Positions 16,888-25,045 of a DNA stretch of 48,875 nt are shown here, piece after piece. Within the stretch, counting starts at the first letter, position 1, and each line of letters starts with the position of its first letter. The translations under genes and the position numbers were made by a program. The notes beneath the pieces are model-generated. The model searched no databases. It was not told the DNA's origin and saw only the letters and a program-made list of their open reading frames with translations. Origin of the DNA: JAXGYV01 sp040772045 (GTDB taxonomy: Bacteria > Actinomycetota > Thermoleophilia > UBA2241); the NCBI GenBank assembly GCA_040772045.1, contig JAXGYV010000012.1:1-48875 (forward strand). Direction: 5' to 3'.

Positions 16888-18429
16888 GTGAATGTTCGCC
16901 GAGCCTTGATCTCTGTCTACGACAAAGAGGGCGTCGTCGACTTCGCCCGCGGCCTCGTCGAACTCGGTGTGAGCATCGTGTCCACCGGCGGTACGGCAAG
17001 GCTGTTGAAAGAGCAAAACGTCCCCGTGACCCTCGTCGAGGAAGTCACGGGGTTCCCCGAGATGCTCGACGGCCGCGTGAAGACCATGCACCCACGCCTG
17101 CAGGGCGGCATCCTCGCGCGGCGTGACGTGCCCGAGCACATGCAGACCATCAAGGACCACGGCATCGAGCCCGTCGACATGGTCGTGGTGAGTCTGTACC
17201 CGTTCGAGAAGGTAGCCGCCCAGCGCGGTGTCGATGAGCAAACGGTTATCGAGAACATCGACATCGGCGGGCCCAGCATGATCAGGGCCGCCGCCAAGAA
17301 TCACAGCGGCGTGGCGGTGGTCACCGACAAAGCAGACTTCGCCCCCCTGCTCGAGGAATTGCGCGCCAACGGCGCCCAGCTCAGCGAACAGACCCTCCGC
17401 CACCTGGCCAGCAAGGCATTCCAGACCACCGCGCACTACGACATCGCCATCGCCAACTGGTTCCTGGAGGCAGACGAGGGGCTACCCGCCAACTACTTCG
17501 CCCACTACCAGAAGCAGATGGACCTGAGCTACGGCGAGAACCCGCACCAGCGCGCCGCCTACTACACGGAGTCGGGGCGCCGGCACCACCTCTTGTCCCG
17601 CGTCGAGCAGCTCCACGGCAAACAGCTCTCCTTCAACAACCTCTACGACCTCCACGCCGCCCGTTCACTCTGCGCGGAGTTCACCTTGCCCTGCGTGGTC
17701 ATCATCAAGCACAACAACCCCTGTGGCTGCGCTCTCGGGGACACTCTGGCGAGCGCCTACGACAAAGCGTTGGCCTGTGACCCTCTGAGCGCCTTTGGGT
17801 CCATCATCGCCGTCAACCGACCCGTCGACGTGCCCACCGCCGAACGGCTCGCCGAACTGTTCGTCGAAGTCATCTTCGCCCCCGGATTCGAAGAGGAAGC
17901 GCTCGGGATCCTGACCCGCAAAGAGAACATCCGTATCCTCCACAACACCGAGCGACGCGAGATCAACCCAGGCGAGTACGATGGCAAGCACGTCCTCGGC
18001 GGCATCCTGGTGCAGGATAAAGACAACGACGCGGAAGAGCGCGGCGGGATGAAGGTGGTTAGCACCAAGCACCCGAGCGACAAGGAGTGGGGCGATCTCG
18101 TGTTCGCCTATCGCGTCGCTAAGCACGTCAAGAGCAACGCCATCGTGTTCGCTCGCGACTTGGCGACGATTGGGGTGGGGGCCGGTCAGATGAGTCGTGT
18201 CGATAGCACGCGGATCGCGATCGAGAAGGCCCTGAGCAGCCTCGAGGGCTCCGTGGTGGGCTCAGATGCCTTCTTCCCCTTCCCGGATGCTGTAGAGCTG
18301 GCCATCGACGCCGGCGCCACGGCGTTCATTCAGCCAGGAGGCTCCAAGGGCGACGAGGCCGCGCTCGAGGTCTGCGAGCGGCGCGGCGCGGCCATGGTAT
18401 TCACTGGCCGGCGCCACTTCCTGCACTAG
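16888..18429 (+). CDS. purH: Bifunctional AICAR transformylase/IMP cyclohydrolase
   Basis: PurH performs the last two steps to IMP: formyl transfer from 10-formyl-THF to AICAR, then ring closure. The 513 residues show the N-terminal MGS-like cyclohydrolase domain (VSTGGTARLLKE, VSLYPFEKV) and the AICARFT domain with YGENPHQRAAYY, the catalytic Lys-His in IIKHNNPCGCA and the C-terminal GGSKGDEAALE region. The start is GTG at 16888, placed 7 nt after AGGAG. The stop is TAG. It is the last purine gene of the run; purD, purC, purE, purK and purB are not present in this window. Confidence 0.95.
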   Translation: MNVRRALISVYDKEGVVDFARGLVELGVSIVSTGGTARLLKEQNVPVTLVEEVTGFPEMLDGRVKTMHPRLQGGILARRDVPEHMQTIKDHGIEPVDMVVVSLYPFEKVAAQRGVDEQTVIENIDIGGPSMIRAAAKNHSGVAVVTDKADFAPLLEELRANGAQLSEQTLRHLASKAFQTTAHYDIAIANWFLEADEGLPANYFAHYQKQMDLSYGENPHQRAAYYTESGRRHHLLSRVEQLHGKQLSFNNLYDLHAARSLCAEFTLPCVVIIKHNNPCGCALGDTLASAYDKALACDPLSAFGSIIAVNRPVDVPTAERLAELFVEVIFAPGFEEEALGILTRKENIRILHNTERREINPGEYDGKHVLGGILVQDKDNDAEERGGMKVVSTKHPSDKEWGDLVFAYRVAKHVKSNAIVFARDLATIGVGAGQMSRVDSTRIAIEKALSSLEGSVVGSDAFFPFPDAVELAIDAGATAFIQPGGSKGDEAALEVCERRGAAMVFTGRRHFLH

Positions 18430-18455
18430 GGCTCGTCGCCGGTCACACAACGTCG

Positions 18456-18506
18456 CGGGGGCGGGGGGGGGGGGGGGCCGCCCCCCCCCCCCCCCCCCGC
18501 CGCCCC
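18456..18506. repeat. Extreme G/C homopolymer inverted repeat
   Basis: Directly after purH the sequence has an uninterrupted run of 15 G (18463-18477) followed almost at once by a run of 18 C (18481-18498), flanked by further G-rich and C-rich tracts. It can fold into a very stable hairpin with a minimal loop. It lies between the convergent ends of purH and the ABC ATPase gene, where a bidirectional terminator would be useful, but there is no U tract. Homopolymers of this kind are also classic assembly or polymerase-slippage artefacts, so the exact length should not be trusted. Confidence 0.6.
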
Positions 18507-18625
18507 CTCGCTTTCCTCCTCAGCCTCTTCGGGCCATGAGATGCCGGCCGCAGCGCACGGGCAGAGTCCGAGATACTGGGGGTGCATCGGGCACCGGGGT
18601 CGGGGCACCCCGGCCAGACGCGGGC

Positions 18626-19435
18626 CTACTCGAGGAGCATGCGGTCCACGGCGAACGCCTCTCCGGCGACGCGGTGGAACATCTCGATGAGGTCGGCTAC
18701 GGTGAGCCGCTGCTTGCGATCCTGGTCTATGTCGACCACCGCGCGCCCAGCATGCATCATGATGAGGCGCTCGCCGTGACGCAGGGCGAGCTCCATGTTG
18801 TGGGTGACCATCAACGTGGTGAGCTGGCGCTCGTGCACGATGTCCGCGGTGAGCCGCATGATGGTGGCGGCGACTTTAGGGTCCAATGCCGCCGTGTGCT
18901 CGTCGAGCAGCAGCAAGCTCGGCTCGGCGACGGTGGCCATGAGGAGCGACATCGCCTGGCGTTGGCCTCCGGAGAGCTTGGCTACCTCGGCACCGAGCCG
19001 ATCTTCCACGCCCATGCCGAGGCGCGCGAGTTGCTCGCGCATGATCTCCCGGCGCCGCCGCGTAACGCCGCGGCGCAGGCCGCTCCGGCGCGAACGCAGC
19101 AGAGAGATCGCGAGGTTCTCCTCGATGGTCATGGACGGGGCGGTACCGGCGCGAGGGTCCTGAAACACGCGTCCGATCGAACGGCTGCGCACGTGTTCCG
19201 CCTGCCGCGTTACATCTCGTCCGTCGAGCCGTAGCGAGCCCGCGGACGGTGGAAACGTGCCCGCGATGGCGTTCAGGAGCGTGGACTTGCCCGACCCGTT
19301 CGAGCCGATGATGGTCACAAACTGGCCGGCGGGCACGCTCAGATCGATCTCGTCGAGCGCCACCACCTCGTTGGGCGTGCCCGGGAAGAACACCTTGCGA
19401 AGGCCGGTTACCTCGAGTGCGGCGGGAGCGCTCAT
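18626..19435 (-). CDS. ABC importer ATP-binding protein, TrpZ/COG1101-like
   Basis: The ATPase of a three-part importer. The protein proper begins at ATG 19435 (MSAPAALEVTGLRKVFF), giving 269 residues; the frame remains open upstream but there overlaps the permease gene. Walker A is GSNGSGKST, the signature is LSGGQRQAM and Walker B with the catalytic Glu is LLLLDEHTAALDP. The insertion before the signature and the C-terminal form fit the family that partners COG4120 permeases and COG2984 binding proteins. The start overlaps the permease stop by 4 nt. It ends in TAG, facing purH. Confidence 0.87.
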   Translation of the reverse strand: MSAPAALEVTGLRKVFFPGTPNEVVALDEIDLSVPAGQFVTIIGSNGSGKSTLLNAIAGTFPPSAGSLRLDGRDVTRQAEHVRSRSIGRVFQDPRAGTAPSMTIEENLAISLLRSRRSGLRRGVTRRRREIMREQLARLGMGVEDRLGAEVAKLSGGQRQAMSLLMATVAEPSLLLLDEHTAALDPKVAATIMRLTADIVHERQLTTLMVTHNMELALRHGERLIMMHAGRAVVDIDQDRKQRLTVADLIEMFHRVAGEAFAVDRMLLE

Positions 19436-20334
19436 GAGCGCACCACTTTGCGGCGGATGGTCGGCATCGACAGCGCGAGCACTACCAGCACCGCCGTCAG
19501 CAGCTTGAGGTCGGTGGGTGCGATGCCGAGTCGCAGGCTCACCGCGATCAAGAGGCGGTAGACAATAGAACCGCCAATGACGCTGAACAGCACCCAGCTG
19601 ATGCCGCGTGCGCCGAAGATCACCTCGCCCATGATCACCCCGGCGAGGCCGGCGACGATCGTGCCGATACCCATGCCAACGTCCGCGAAACCCTGCTGCT
19701 GCGCGACCAGCGCCCCGGTGAGCGCCACGAGCCCGTTCGCCAGCCCGAGCCCGACGACACGCATGAAGTCCGTGTTGGTGCCGGTCGCACGGATCATCTG
19801 CTCGTTGTCTCCCGTGGCCTGCAGGCAGAGGCCGAACTCGGTGTGCAGGAACCAGTCGAGGACGAACTTGATGATGAGCATGAGGAGCGCCAGGGCGAGG
19901 ATCAACGACCACGAGCTTAGGTGCACGTTGAACAGCGCCCCCAGCTTCTCGAACACCCCCTCCTGTCCGAGCAACGGGATGTTGCTGCGCCCCATGACGC
20001 GCAGATTGACCGTGTACAGCGCCGTCATGGTGAGGATGCCCGCGAGCAGCTTCGGACCGTAGTTGGTGGACTCGCGCTCACCCGACTTGAGCACGATGTG
20101 CAGACCGCCAGTAACCACGCCTGCGCACATCCCCGCCCCCATGCCAGCCACCGTCGCCAGCCACGGCGAATAGCCGGCGGCGATGACGGCGGCGGTAACA
20201 GCCGCGCCCAGCGGCAGACTGCCGTCGACGGTAAGGTCGGGGAAGTCGAGCACGCGGAACGTGATGAACACGCCGAGGACCATGAAGCAGTACAGCAGGC
20301 CTTGTTCGAGTCCACTTGTCAGAATGGATTCCAC
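19432..20334 (-). CDS. ABC importer permease, TrpY/COG4120-like
   Basis: A 300-residue inner-membrane permease with about eight or nine hydrophobic segments, related to the LivH/RbsC-type fold. The stretch FRVLDFPDLTVDGSLPLGAA near the N-terminus and FARGISWVLFS-like region (GARGISWVLFSVIGGS) near the C-terminus are typical of the COG4120 family whose characterised members import tryptophan or tyrosine. It overlaps the ATPase gene by 4 nt and lies 97 nt downstream of the substrate-binding protein gene, with a stable hairpin between. Substrate cannot be assigned from the sequence. Confidence 0.87.
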   Translation of the reverse strand: MESILTSGLEQGLLYCFMVLGVFITFRVLDFPDLTVDGSLPLGAAVTAAVIAAGYSPWLATVAGMGAGMCAGVVTGGLHIVLKSGERESTNYGPKLLAGILTMTALYTVNLRVMGRSNIPLLGQEGVFEKLGALFNVHLSSWSLILALALLMLIIKFVLDWFLHTEFGLCLQATGDNEQMIRATGTNTDFMRVVGLGLANGLVALTGALVAQQQGFADVGMGIGTIVAGLAGVIMGEVIFGARGISWVLFSVIGGSIVYRLLIAVSLRLGIAPTDLKLLTAVLVVLALSMPTIRRKVVRS

Positions 20335-20351
20335 GTGTAGCGACTCCTGGT

Positions 20352-20390
20352 GTGCGGGCCGGGGCCACCTTCCGCGGCCCCGGCCCGCAC
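20352..20390 (-). promoter_or_regulatory. Perfect 15-bp intercistronic hairpin
   Basis: GTGCGGGCCGGGGCC at 20352-20366 and its exact reverse complement at 20376-20390 flank a 9-nt loop, between the binding-protein gene and the permease gene. No U tract follows on the minus strand. Such hairpins in importer operons commonly protect the upstream binding-protein mRNA and reduce read-through, giving more binding protein than membrane parts. Confidence 0.65.
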
Positions 20391-20431
20391 AGTCTACAGT
20401 CTCACCGGTGCTCCACGCACACCAGCGAGGA

Positions 20432-21463
20432 TCAGAACTTGTTGGCGGCCTTCTCCATGAGTTGGGTGGGGATCGTCACGCCCATGGCCTTGGCGGCGGC
20501 CTCGTTGACCGAGAGCTGAAGATCCTGCGCGTACTGAACCGGGATGTCTTTGATGGCCTTGCCGTTCAGAATATCCGCGGCCACCGCCCCCGCCTGCAGG
20601 CCAAGGGTCTTGTAGTCGAACGCGTACGCCGCCACGGAACCGCGCTTCACGCTGTCGGTGTCGCCGGAGATCAACGGGATCTTGGCCTCGCGACAGACCT
20701 TGATGACGCTCTCGAGCGCGGAGACCACCGTATTGTCGGTGAGCACCGACACGGCGTCGACACGGCCGACGAGCGACTTGGCGGCCGCCTGCACCTCGGA
20801 GGAGTTGCTCGCCGTCGCCTCGACGATCTCGATACCCATGGCCTTGGCGGCTTCCTTTTCCGCCTTGACCAGCACCACCGAGTTGGTCTCCCCCGCGTTG
20901 TAGATCACACCGAGCTTCTTGATCTCCGGCACGATCGCTTTCACGAGGTCCAGATGCGGCTGGATAGGAAGCATGTCGCTCACGCCGGTCACGTTGGCCT
21001 CGGGCGCGTTGCCATCTTTGACCAGTCCGGCACCAACGGGGTCGGTAACAGCCGAGAACACGATCGGGATGGTGGTGCTCGCCTTCACCATCGCTTGGCT
21101 AGTCGGTGTAGCCACCGTGTAGACGAGATCCAGACCAGCATCGGCGAACTTCGTCGCGATGCTGGAGGCTGTGGCCATGTCGCCCTGGGCGTTCTGGAGG
21201 TCGTACTCGACGTTCTTGCCCTCGACGAAGCCTTTCTCCGCCATGGCCTCCTTGAAGCCCTCCACACAAGCGTCGAGCGCCGGGTGGCTGACGATCTGGG
21301 AGATGCCGACCTTAAAGGTCTTGGTCGGCTCCGGACTGGTCGAGCCCGTGGTGGCGCCGCCGTTGCTGTCTTCCTTCTCCCCGCAGCCTGCCACCGCCCC
21401 CAGCGCGAGCATGGCTACAATCGCCAGCGCGAGCAGCGCCAGCCCCCTGGATACACGCGTCAT
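20432..21463 (-). CDS. ABC importer substrate-binding lipoprotein, TrpX/COG2984-like
   Basis: A 343-residue periplasmic-type binding protein tethered as a lipoprotein. I start at ATG 21463, which follows an AGGGGGAGG ribosome-binding site; the in-frame ATG at 21511 would add 16 residues before an ordinary signal peptide. The signal runs to the lipobox GAVAGC with Cys27, followed by a polar, low-complexity linker. The body has the two-lobe fold of the COG2984 family (KVGISQIVSHPALDACVEGF, IPIVFSAVTDPVGAGLV). Characterised members bind aromatic amino acids, but the pocket cannot be read here. It is the first gene of the transporter and lies 201 nt downstream of mtbB. Confidence 0.88.
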   Translation of the reverse strand: MTRVSRGLALLALAIVAMLALGAVAGCGEKEDSNGGATTGSTSPEPTKTFKVGISQIVSHPALDACVEGFKEAMAEKGFVEGKNVEYDLQNAQGDMATASSIATKFADAGLDLVYTVATPTSQAMVKASTTIPIVFSAVTDPVGAGLVKDGNAPEANVTGVSDMLPIQPHLDLVKAIVPEIKKLGVIYNAGETNSVVLVKAEKEAAKAMGIEIVEATASNSSEVQAAAKSLVGRVDAVSVLTDNTVVSALESVIKVCREAKIPLISGDTDSVKRGSVAAYAFDYKTLGLQAGAVAADILNGKAIKDIPVQYAQDLQLSVNEAAAKAMGVTIPTQLMEKAANKF

Positions 21464-21500
21464 ATTCCTCCCCCTTTTCGAACCACGAGACAACCGTGTA

Positions 21501-21530
21501 ATCTTAGTCACTCGTAGGTCTAGTTCACAA
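21501..21530 (-). promoter_or_regulatory. Possible promoter of the ABC importer operon
   Basis: Reading the minus strand, TTGTGA (21530-21525) and TAAGAT (21506-21501) are separated by 18 nt and sit about 40 nt upstream of the lipoprotein start. Each hexamer matches four of six consensus positions. If real, the importer can be expressed apart from mtbB. Confidence 0.3.
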
Positions 21531-21664
21531 GCTGGGACTTCATACTCATACGCTCGCTACTCACAATTCGCGCGTACCCAGCGATCGCACACGTTCGCTT
21601 GGGGGGTCGACGAACACCGACCGCACCGCGCATGTCGCGCCGGCAGGTTGAGCGGCGACGAGCC

Positions 21665-23059
21665 CTACAGCCCAATCCGCTCTTTAAAGCGCTCCACCGC
21701 GTTGATCGGGATGCCGAGGACCTTGCCGATGTTGAACTTGGCCTCCATCATGCCGGCCTCGTCCGGATGAACATTGGACGTGCACGGCACGGTCCCCAGG
21801 CCATGCTCCAGCCGAATGGCCTCCATGGCCACCGGGTCTGAGAGGTCGCGGACACCACAGCTGAGCTTGTCGGCCACGTACCGCTTCGCTTCTTTGATTC
21901 GCATCCGCCGGGTCATCTGCATCCGGGCCACCAGGTCTCCAGCAGTCCGGAACCCGCCCATGCCGGCGGCGTGCGAGTGCGACGCCTCCATGCCCATGGC
22001 GTCACCGGTGCCCGCCTAGTACCCGTCGATCTTGAGGATCTCCACGAACGCCTTAGCGGCGCGCGAGGTGGCGTCCGCGGGAGGGTAGGCACACGTGGGG
22101 ACGGCGCCGACGCCCATGCCCACATTAACGTGAATGGGGATCTCAGCCACCTCCATGCACGGCTTGATCACGGTGATCGCGCGAGCGATGTTCCACGCCG
22201 TGCTCTTACCGGTGTTGCTATTGACGCAGGGGCCGAAGATGCTGGCACCCGCCCGCTGCACCAGCTCGAGTTGCTGCTTGGGCCACAGGCCGGCCAGGCG
22301 AACGCCATCGAACTCCACTTGGCCATGCATACCGATCACGAACTCGCCGGCCATACCGATCTCCAGACCCAGGTCGGGATAACGCTGACGGAGCTCGCGA
22401 CACGCACGCAGGGCGGCCAGGAAATCGCAATCGCCGGCCGCCCCCGTTGTATCGAAATCGATGCCGTCCGCGCCGGCCGCGACCATGTGGTCGGCGACGT
22501 ATCGGATGTCCTTCGCCAGCATGTCGGCTGCCTGTTCTTGCGCGCCGCGAGCCTCGGCAACGCTGCCCATCGGCAGCAGCTCGGACCAGTTGGGCACCGG
22601 ACCGTCGGGCTGTGAGTACCGGCCCAGATCGGGCATCGCCCCGTACTGTACCGGGTTGGTGAGCAGCGTTTGAGCGATCTTCATCCACTGCGCCTCGTGC
22701 GCGATGTTGGTCTTGACCGCCTTGTAGGAATAGTCGATCTGCCACAGCTCGACGATGTCGACACCTACCAGTTGCTCGTAGATCTGGAGGTCGGCCCCCA
22801 CGCTCCCGATGTACTTGCTGCCGGTGCCGTCGTTGCTCAGCACGACCTCTTCCCCGATGTCGACAGCCGCGAAGCGCGCGCGCGAGGCGTAGATATCCAG
22901 CAGGTGATCGATCTCGTCCTGGGAAAGGGGCTCGCACTTGGCGCGTTTGGCGGCCGCCGCCGTCCCCTGCTCTAGGTCTTCCCTGATCTCGCCGCGAGTC
23001 ATCTCGACGAGCGATCCGTCGCCCAAGCGAGTTGGTATTCTCGGCTCCACCGGTATCAT
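21665..23059 (-). CDS. mtbB: Dimethylamine methyltransferase MtbB with in-frame amber (pyrrolysine) codon
   Basis: MtbB transfers a methyl group from dimethylamine to its cognate corrinoid protein. The reading frame runs from ATG 23059 through an in-frame TAG at 22018-22016 (codon 348) to a second TAG at 21667-21665, giving 464 residues with pyrrolysine at 348. Homology is continuous across the first TAG: before it, FDTTGAAGD, IGMAGEFVIGMHG, GVRLAGLWPK and NVGMGVGAVPT; after it, TAGDLVARMQ, MRIKEAKRYV and AKFNIGKVLGI. In the Methanosarcina enzyme pyrrolysine lies at nearly the same place (about 356 of 467). The second TAG falls where the family ends. GTG at 23050, nine bases after GGGGGAG, is an alternative start. 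No corrinoid protein, ramA or pyl genes are present in the window. Confidence 0.92.
22016..22018 (-). other. In-frame UAG decoded as pyrrolysine
   Basis: On the minus strand the codons read GAC GGG TAC TAG GCG GGC. The position corresponds to the conserved active-site pyrrolysine of MtbB, in the segment after the KAFVEILKIDGY strand of the TIM barrel. Reading it as a stop would remove the last 116 residues, including the conserved C-terminal part of the fold. Confidence 0.9.
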
Positions 23060-23241
23060 CTCCCCCGTGCGGTTCGGTGGCCAGAACGCGTAGCGACACG
23101 CTATCACGACCGGCCGGTCCACGTGGCGCTGCCGTCCGCGAGCGGCGCTCCGCCATCGGTATACACCCTCAGCTATGCTCGGAGCTCGATTTGTGCCAGT
23201 GTTCCACGGAAAGACGTACGGCAATCGCGAGGACGACCATC

Positions 23242-24075
23242 ATGACGGCACCAGACGAACTCACAGAGCTAGCTTCGATCGACGGACACATCGGTTTGCA
23301 GCAGACAGCGTGTATCCCAGTCACGGACGACGGCCTCCTGCGTGGAGACGGTGCTTTCGAGTTCGTGCGCTGCTATCTGGGCAGGCCGTTCAAGCTCCAA
23401 GAGCACTTGGATCGCATGGAACGCTCCTGCGCACTGCTGCGCCTGCCCTTCCCACACGTCCAGATAAGAGAGGAGATCGCCGCGCTCCTGCAAGCGCTGG
23501 GGGCGAAGAACCGAGACCTGCGCATTGTCCTCACACGCGGCGGGCGTCGCATCTTACTCCTGTATCGCTTTCCTCCTTGGGAACACGCCCAGCTGGCCCT
23601 CATCCGGGACGAACCGCGCCTGGTTATCGGCGGAGCCAAGACGCTTTCCTACGCCGGCAATATGCTCGCCAAGCGCATGGCGACGGACCGCGGCTTCACC
23701 GACGCACTCCTGGTACGCCCGAACGGCCACATCATGGAGGCGCAGCAGGCGGCGTTCTTCTGGGCCGACGCAGCCGGCAACCTCTGCACGCCGCCGCTCT
23801 CCGAGGGCATCCTCGACTCGATCACACGCCGGGTCATCATGACCCGGCTGTCCGTTGAGGAGCGACCGTGTCACGAGCGTGACGCATTCGCCGCCAGCGA
23901 GGCCTTCCTGGCGGGTACATCGCGAGAGGTCCATCCCATCGCGCGTATCGAGGATCGGTACTTCGCAGACGTGCCCGGCCCGCTGACGCGACGAGCGATC
24001 GATGCATACCGCGCGGAGGTAGCGAGCGAGTTGGGTCTCCAGAGGCGCCAGATCGACGCCGCGGCCGCCGAGTAG
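23242..24075 (+). CDS. Class IV aminotransferase (branched-chain aminotransferase/ADC lyase fold)
   Basis: A 277-residue PLP enzyme of fold type IV. The PLP lysine is Lys133 in GGAKTLSYAGNMLAKRMA, and the conserved glutamate contacting the pyridine nitrogen is Glu166 in IMEAQQAAFFW, 33 residues later as in BCAT. RGDGAFEFVRCY near the N-terminus is also typical. Family members include branched-chain aminotransferase, D-amino acid aminotransferase and aminodeoxychorismate lyase; the sequence alone does not decide, but the last would fit a folate-heavy neighbourhood. I use ATG 23242 because GAGG lies upstream. It is divergent from mtbB with 182 nt between. It ends in TAG. Confidence 0.83.
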   Translation: MTAPDELTELASIDGHIGLQQTACIPVTDDGLLRGDGAFEFVRCYLGRPFKLQEHLDRMERSCALLRLPFPHVQIREEIAALLQALGAKNRDLRIVLTRGGRRILLLYRFPPWEHAQLALIRDEPRLVIGGAKTLSYAGNMLAKRMATDRGFTDALLVRPNGHIMEAQQAAFFWADAAGNLCTPPLSEGILDSITRRVIMTRLSVEERPCHERDAFAASEAFLAGTSREVHPIARIEDRYFADVPGPLTRRAIDAYRAEVASELGLQRRQIDAAAAE

Positions 24076-24317
24076 CGCGGCGCCACACATCGCTGCGTCA
24101 CTCCCCACCCGCAGGGGCACCACGATTCCCTCGCCGGTGCGGTCGCACACGTTTGACCGGTGCGTAGAAGACAGCCAGTGGCGGGTATGTTGAGGGCACA
24201 CGCGGCGCCCAGCGAACCGTGTGCCCGAGCGAGCCTCGCGGGCCGCACGTCGCCACGCAGTGGTCGCACGAACGCTACGCCGCGAGGACACCATACCTCG
24301 GATCGGAGGTCGGCAGC

Positions 24318-24575
24318 ATGAAGTGTCCAGCCTGTGGTGCGGATCTAGCGGTCAGTGACCGCCAGGGCGTGGAGGTCGACTACTGCCCGGAGTGTCGCGG
24401 CGTCTGGCTAGGACGCGGCGAGGTAGACAAAATCCTCGAAGGCGCGACCTTTTTCTACGGAGCCCCACCCGCGCGAAGTGAGGAGCCACTGCATGCCGAA
24501 CCAGAATCACGCCAGCAGGCCCAACAAAGGCCAGACGCGTTCCTCCACGATCTCTTCAAGGATCTCGGCCCCTGA
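24318..24575 (+). CDS. Small zinc-ribbon protein (TFIIB-type, COG3809-like)
   Basis: An 85-residue protein whose first 45 residues form a zinc ribbon: CPAC at 3-6 and CPEC about 26 residues later, followed by RGVWLGRGEVDKILE, the standard signature of the zf-TFIIB family of small bacterial proteins. The remaining 40 residues are polar and end in FLHDLFKDLGP. Function is unknown for the family. The start ATG 24318 is clear because the cysteine motif begins at once. It stands alone between the aminotransferase and tRNA-Thr. Confidence 0.75.
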   Translation: MKCPACGADLAVSDRQGVEVDYCPECRGVWLGRGEVDKILEGATFFYGAPPARSEEPLHAEPESRQQAQQRPDAFLHDLFKDLGP

Positions 24576-24640
24576 ACGGGTGCGCGGAGTGGGCACGTGC
24601 TCCGCGGCGCGACTCCCACTCCAGAACGACGGGCACGTGG

Positions 24641-24713
24641 AGCCGGCGGACGGATTCGAACCGTCGACCTGCCGCTTACAAGGCGGCTGCTCTGCCAACT
24701 GAGCTACGCCGGC
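24641..24713 (-). tRNA. tRNA-Thr (anticodon TGT)
   Basis: The minus strand folds into a complete cloverleaf: acceptor GCCGGCG with CGCCGGC, D-stem GCTC/GAGC, anticodon stem GCCGC/GCGGC closing the loop CTTGTAA, T-arm GACGG-TTCGAAT-CCGTC. The anticodon TGT reads ACA threonine codons. CCA is not encoded. The base at 24641 is the discriminator (U on the tRNA). It is not tRNA-Pyl, which would carry CUA and a reduced D-loop. Confidence 0.95.
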
Positions 24714-24811
24714 TCAGGATGCGTAGTGTAACGCAGAGGGTGTGACTTAGCCGCCGCGGCTTCGCCTCCTCCTGCGAGAACTAGGGAGGAGAGGAGAGGG
24801 GTGAAGAACGA

Positions 24812-24840
24812 GAAAGACCCCGAGGGGAACGGGGTCTTTT
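24812..24840. terminator. Intrinsic terminator-like hairpin
   Basis: AAAGACCCCG at 24813-24822 and CGGGGTCTTT at 24830-24839 form a perfect 10-bp stem with a 7-nt loop. Both strands have a T-rich tract after the stem (TCTTTTCTCC on plus, TCTTTCTCG on minus), so it could act in either direction. It lies downstream of ligA and would end the fmdB-surE-gph-ligA transcript before tRNA-Thr. Confidence 0.7.
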
Positions 24841-25045
24841 CTCCAGGACGCTCGCGCGTCCTTTCTGTGGGGTCGTCTCGCTTCGACCGTACAGCAAAGG
24901 GGGCAGTGTCAGTATCCCCTCTTCACATTAAGACCGTATGAAGACGCGCAAAGCGACCGTTAAGCCGTAGATCCACTCTCCGCCTTGGCGCCAGGGGATA
25001 GGCGTACCCCTTCCCCCAGACCGTGCCTGTGGGGTACATCGCTCG
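24841..25045. other. Non-coding spacer downstream of ligA
   Basis: About 200 nt between the terminator hairpin and the ligA stop. I see no gene, repeat or known RNA motif. A short inverted element, CGCCTTGGCG followed by a second GGCG at about 24982-25005, is present but unremarkable. Confidence 0.3.

Noticed and set aside
19436..19912. N-terminal extension of the ABC ATPase
   Set aside because: It lies inside the permease gene in another frame and has no similarity to transporters; ATG 19435 gives a standard N-terminus.
21557..21667. Terminal TAG of mtbB as a second pyrrolysine codon
   Set aside because: The family ends at this point, and the 36-codon extension to the next TAG shows no similarity to MtbB.
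22218..23156. A 312-residue Arg-rich frame overlapping mtbB
   Set aside because: It is on the same strand in another frame, and its Arg/Gly/Pro-rich composition is typical of high-G+C shadow frames.
22016..23224. mtbB as a truncated gene or pseudogene ending at 22016
   Set aside because: The conserved sequence continues in the same frame immediately after the TAG and ends at the family's normal C-terminus, with the TAG at the known pyrrolysine position.
24641..24713. tRNA gene as a candidate for tRNA-Pyl
   Set aside because: The anticodon is TGT and the cloverleaf is a normal tRNA-Thr.
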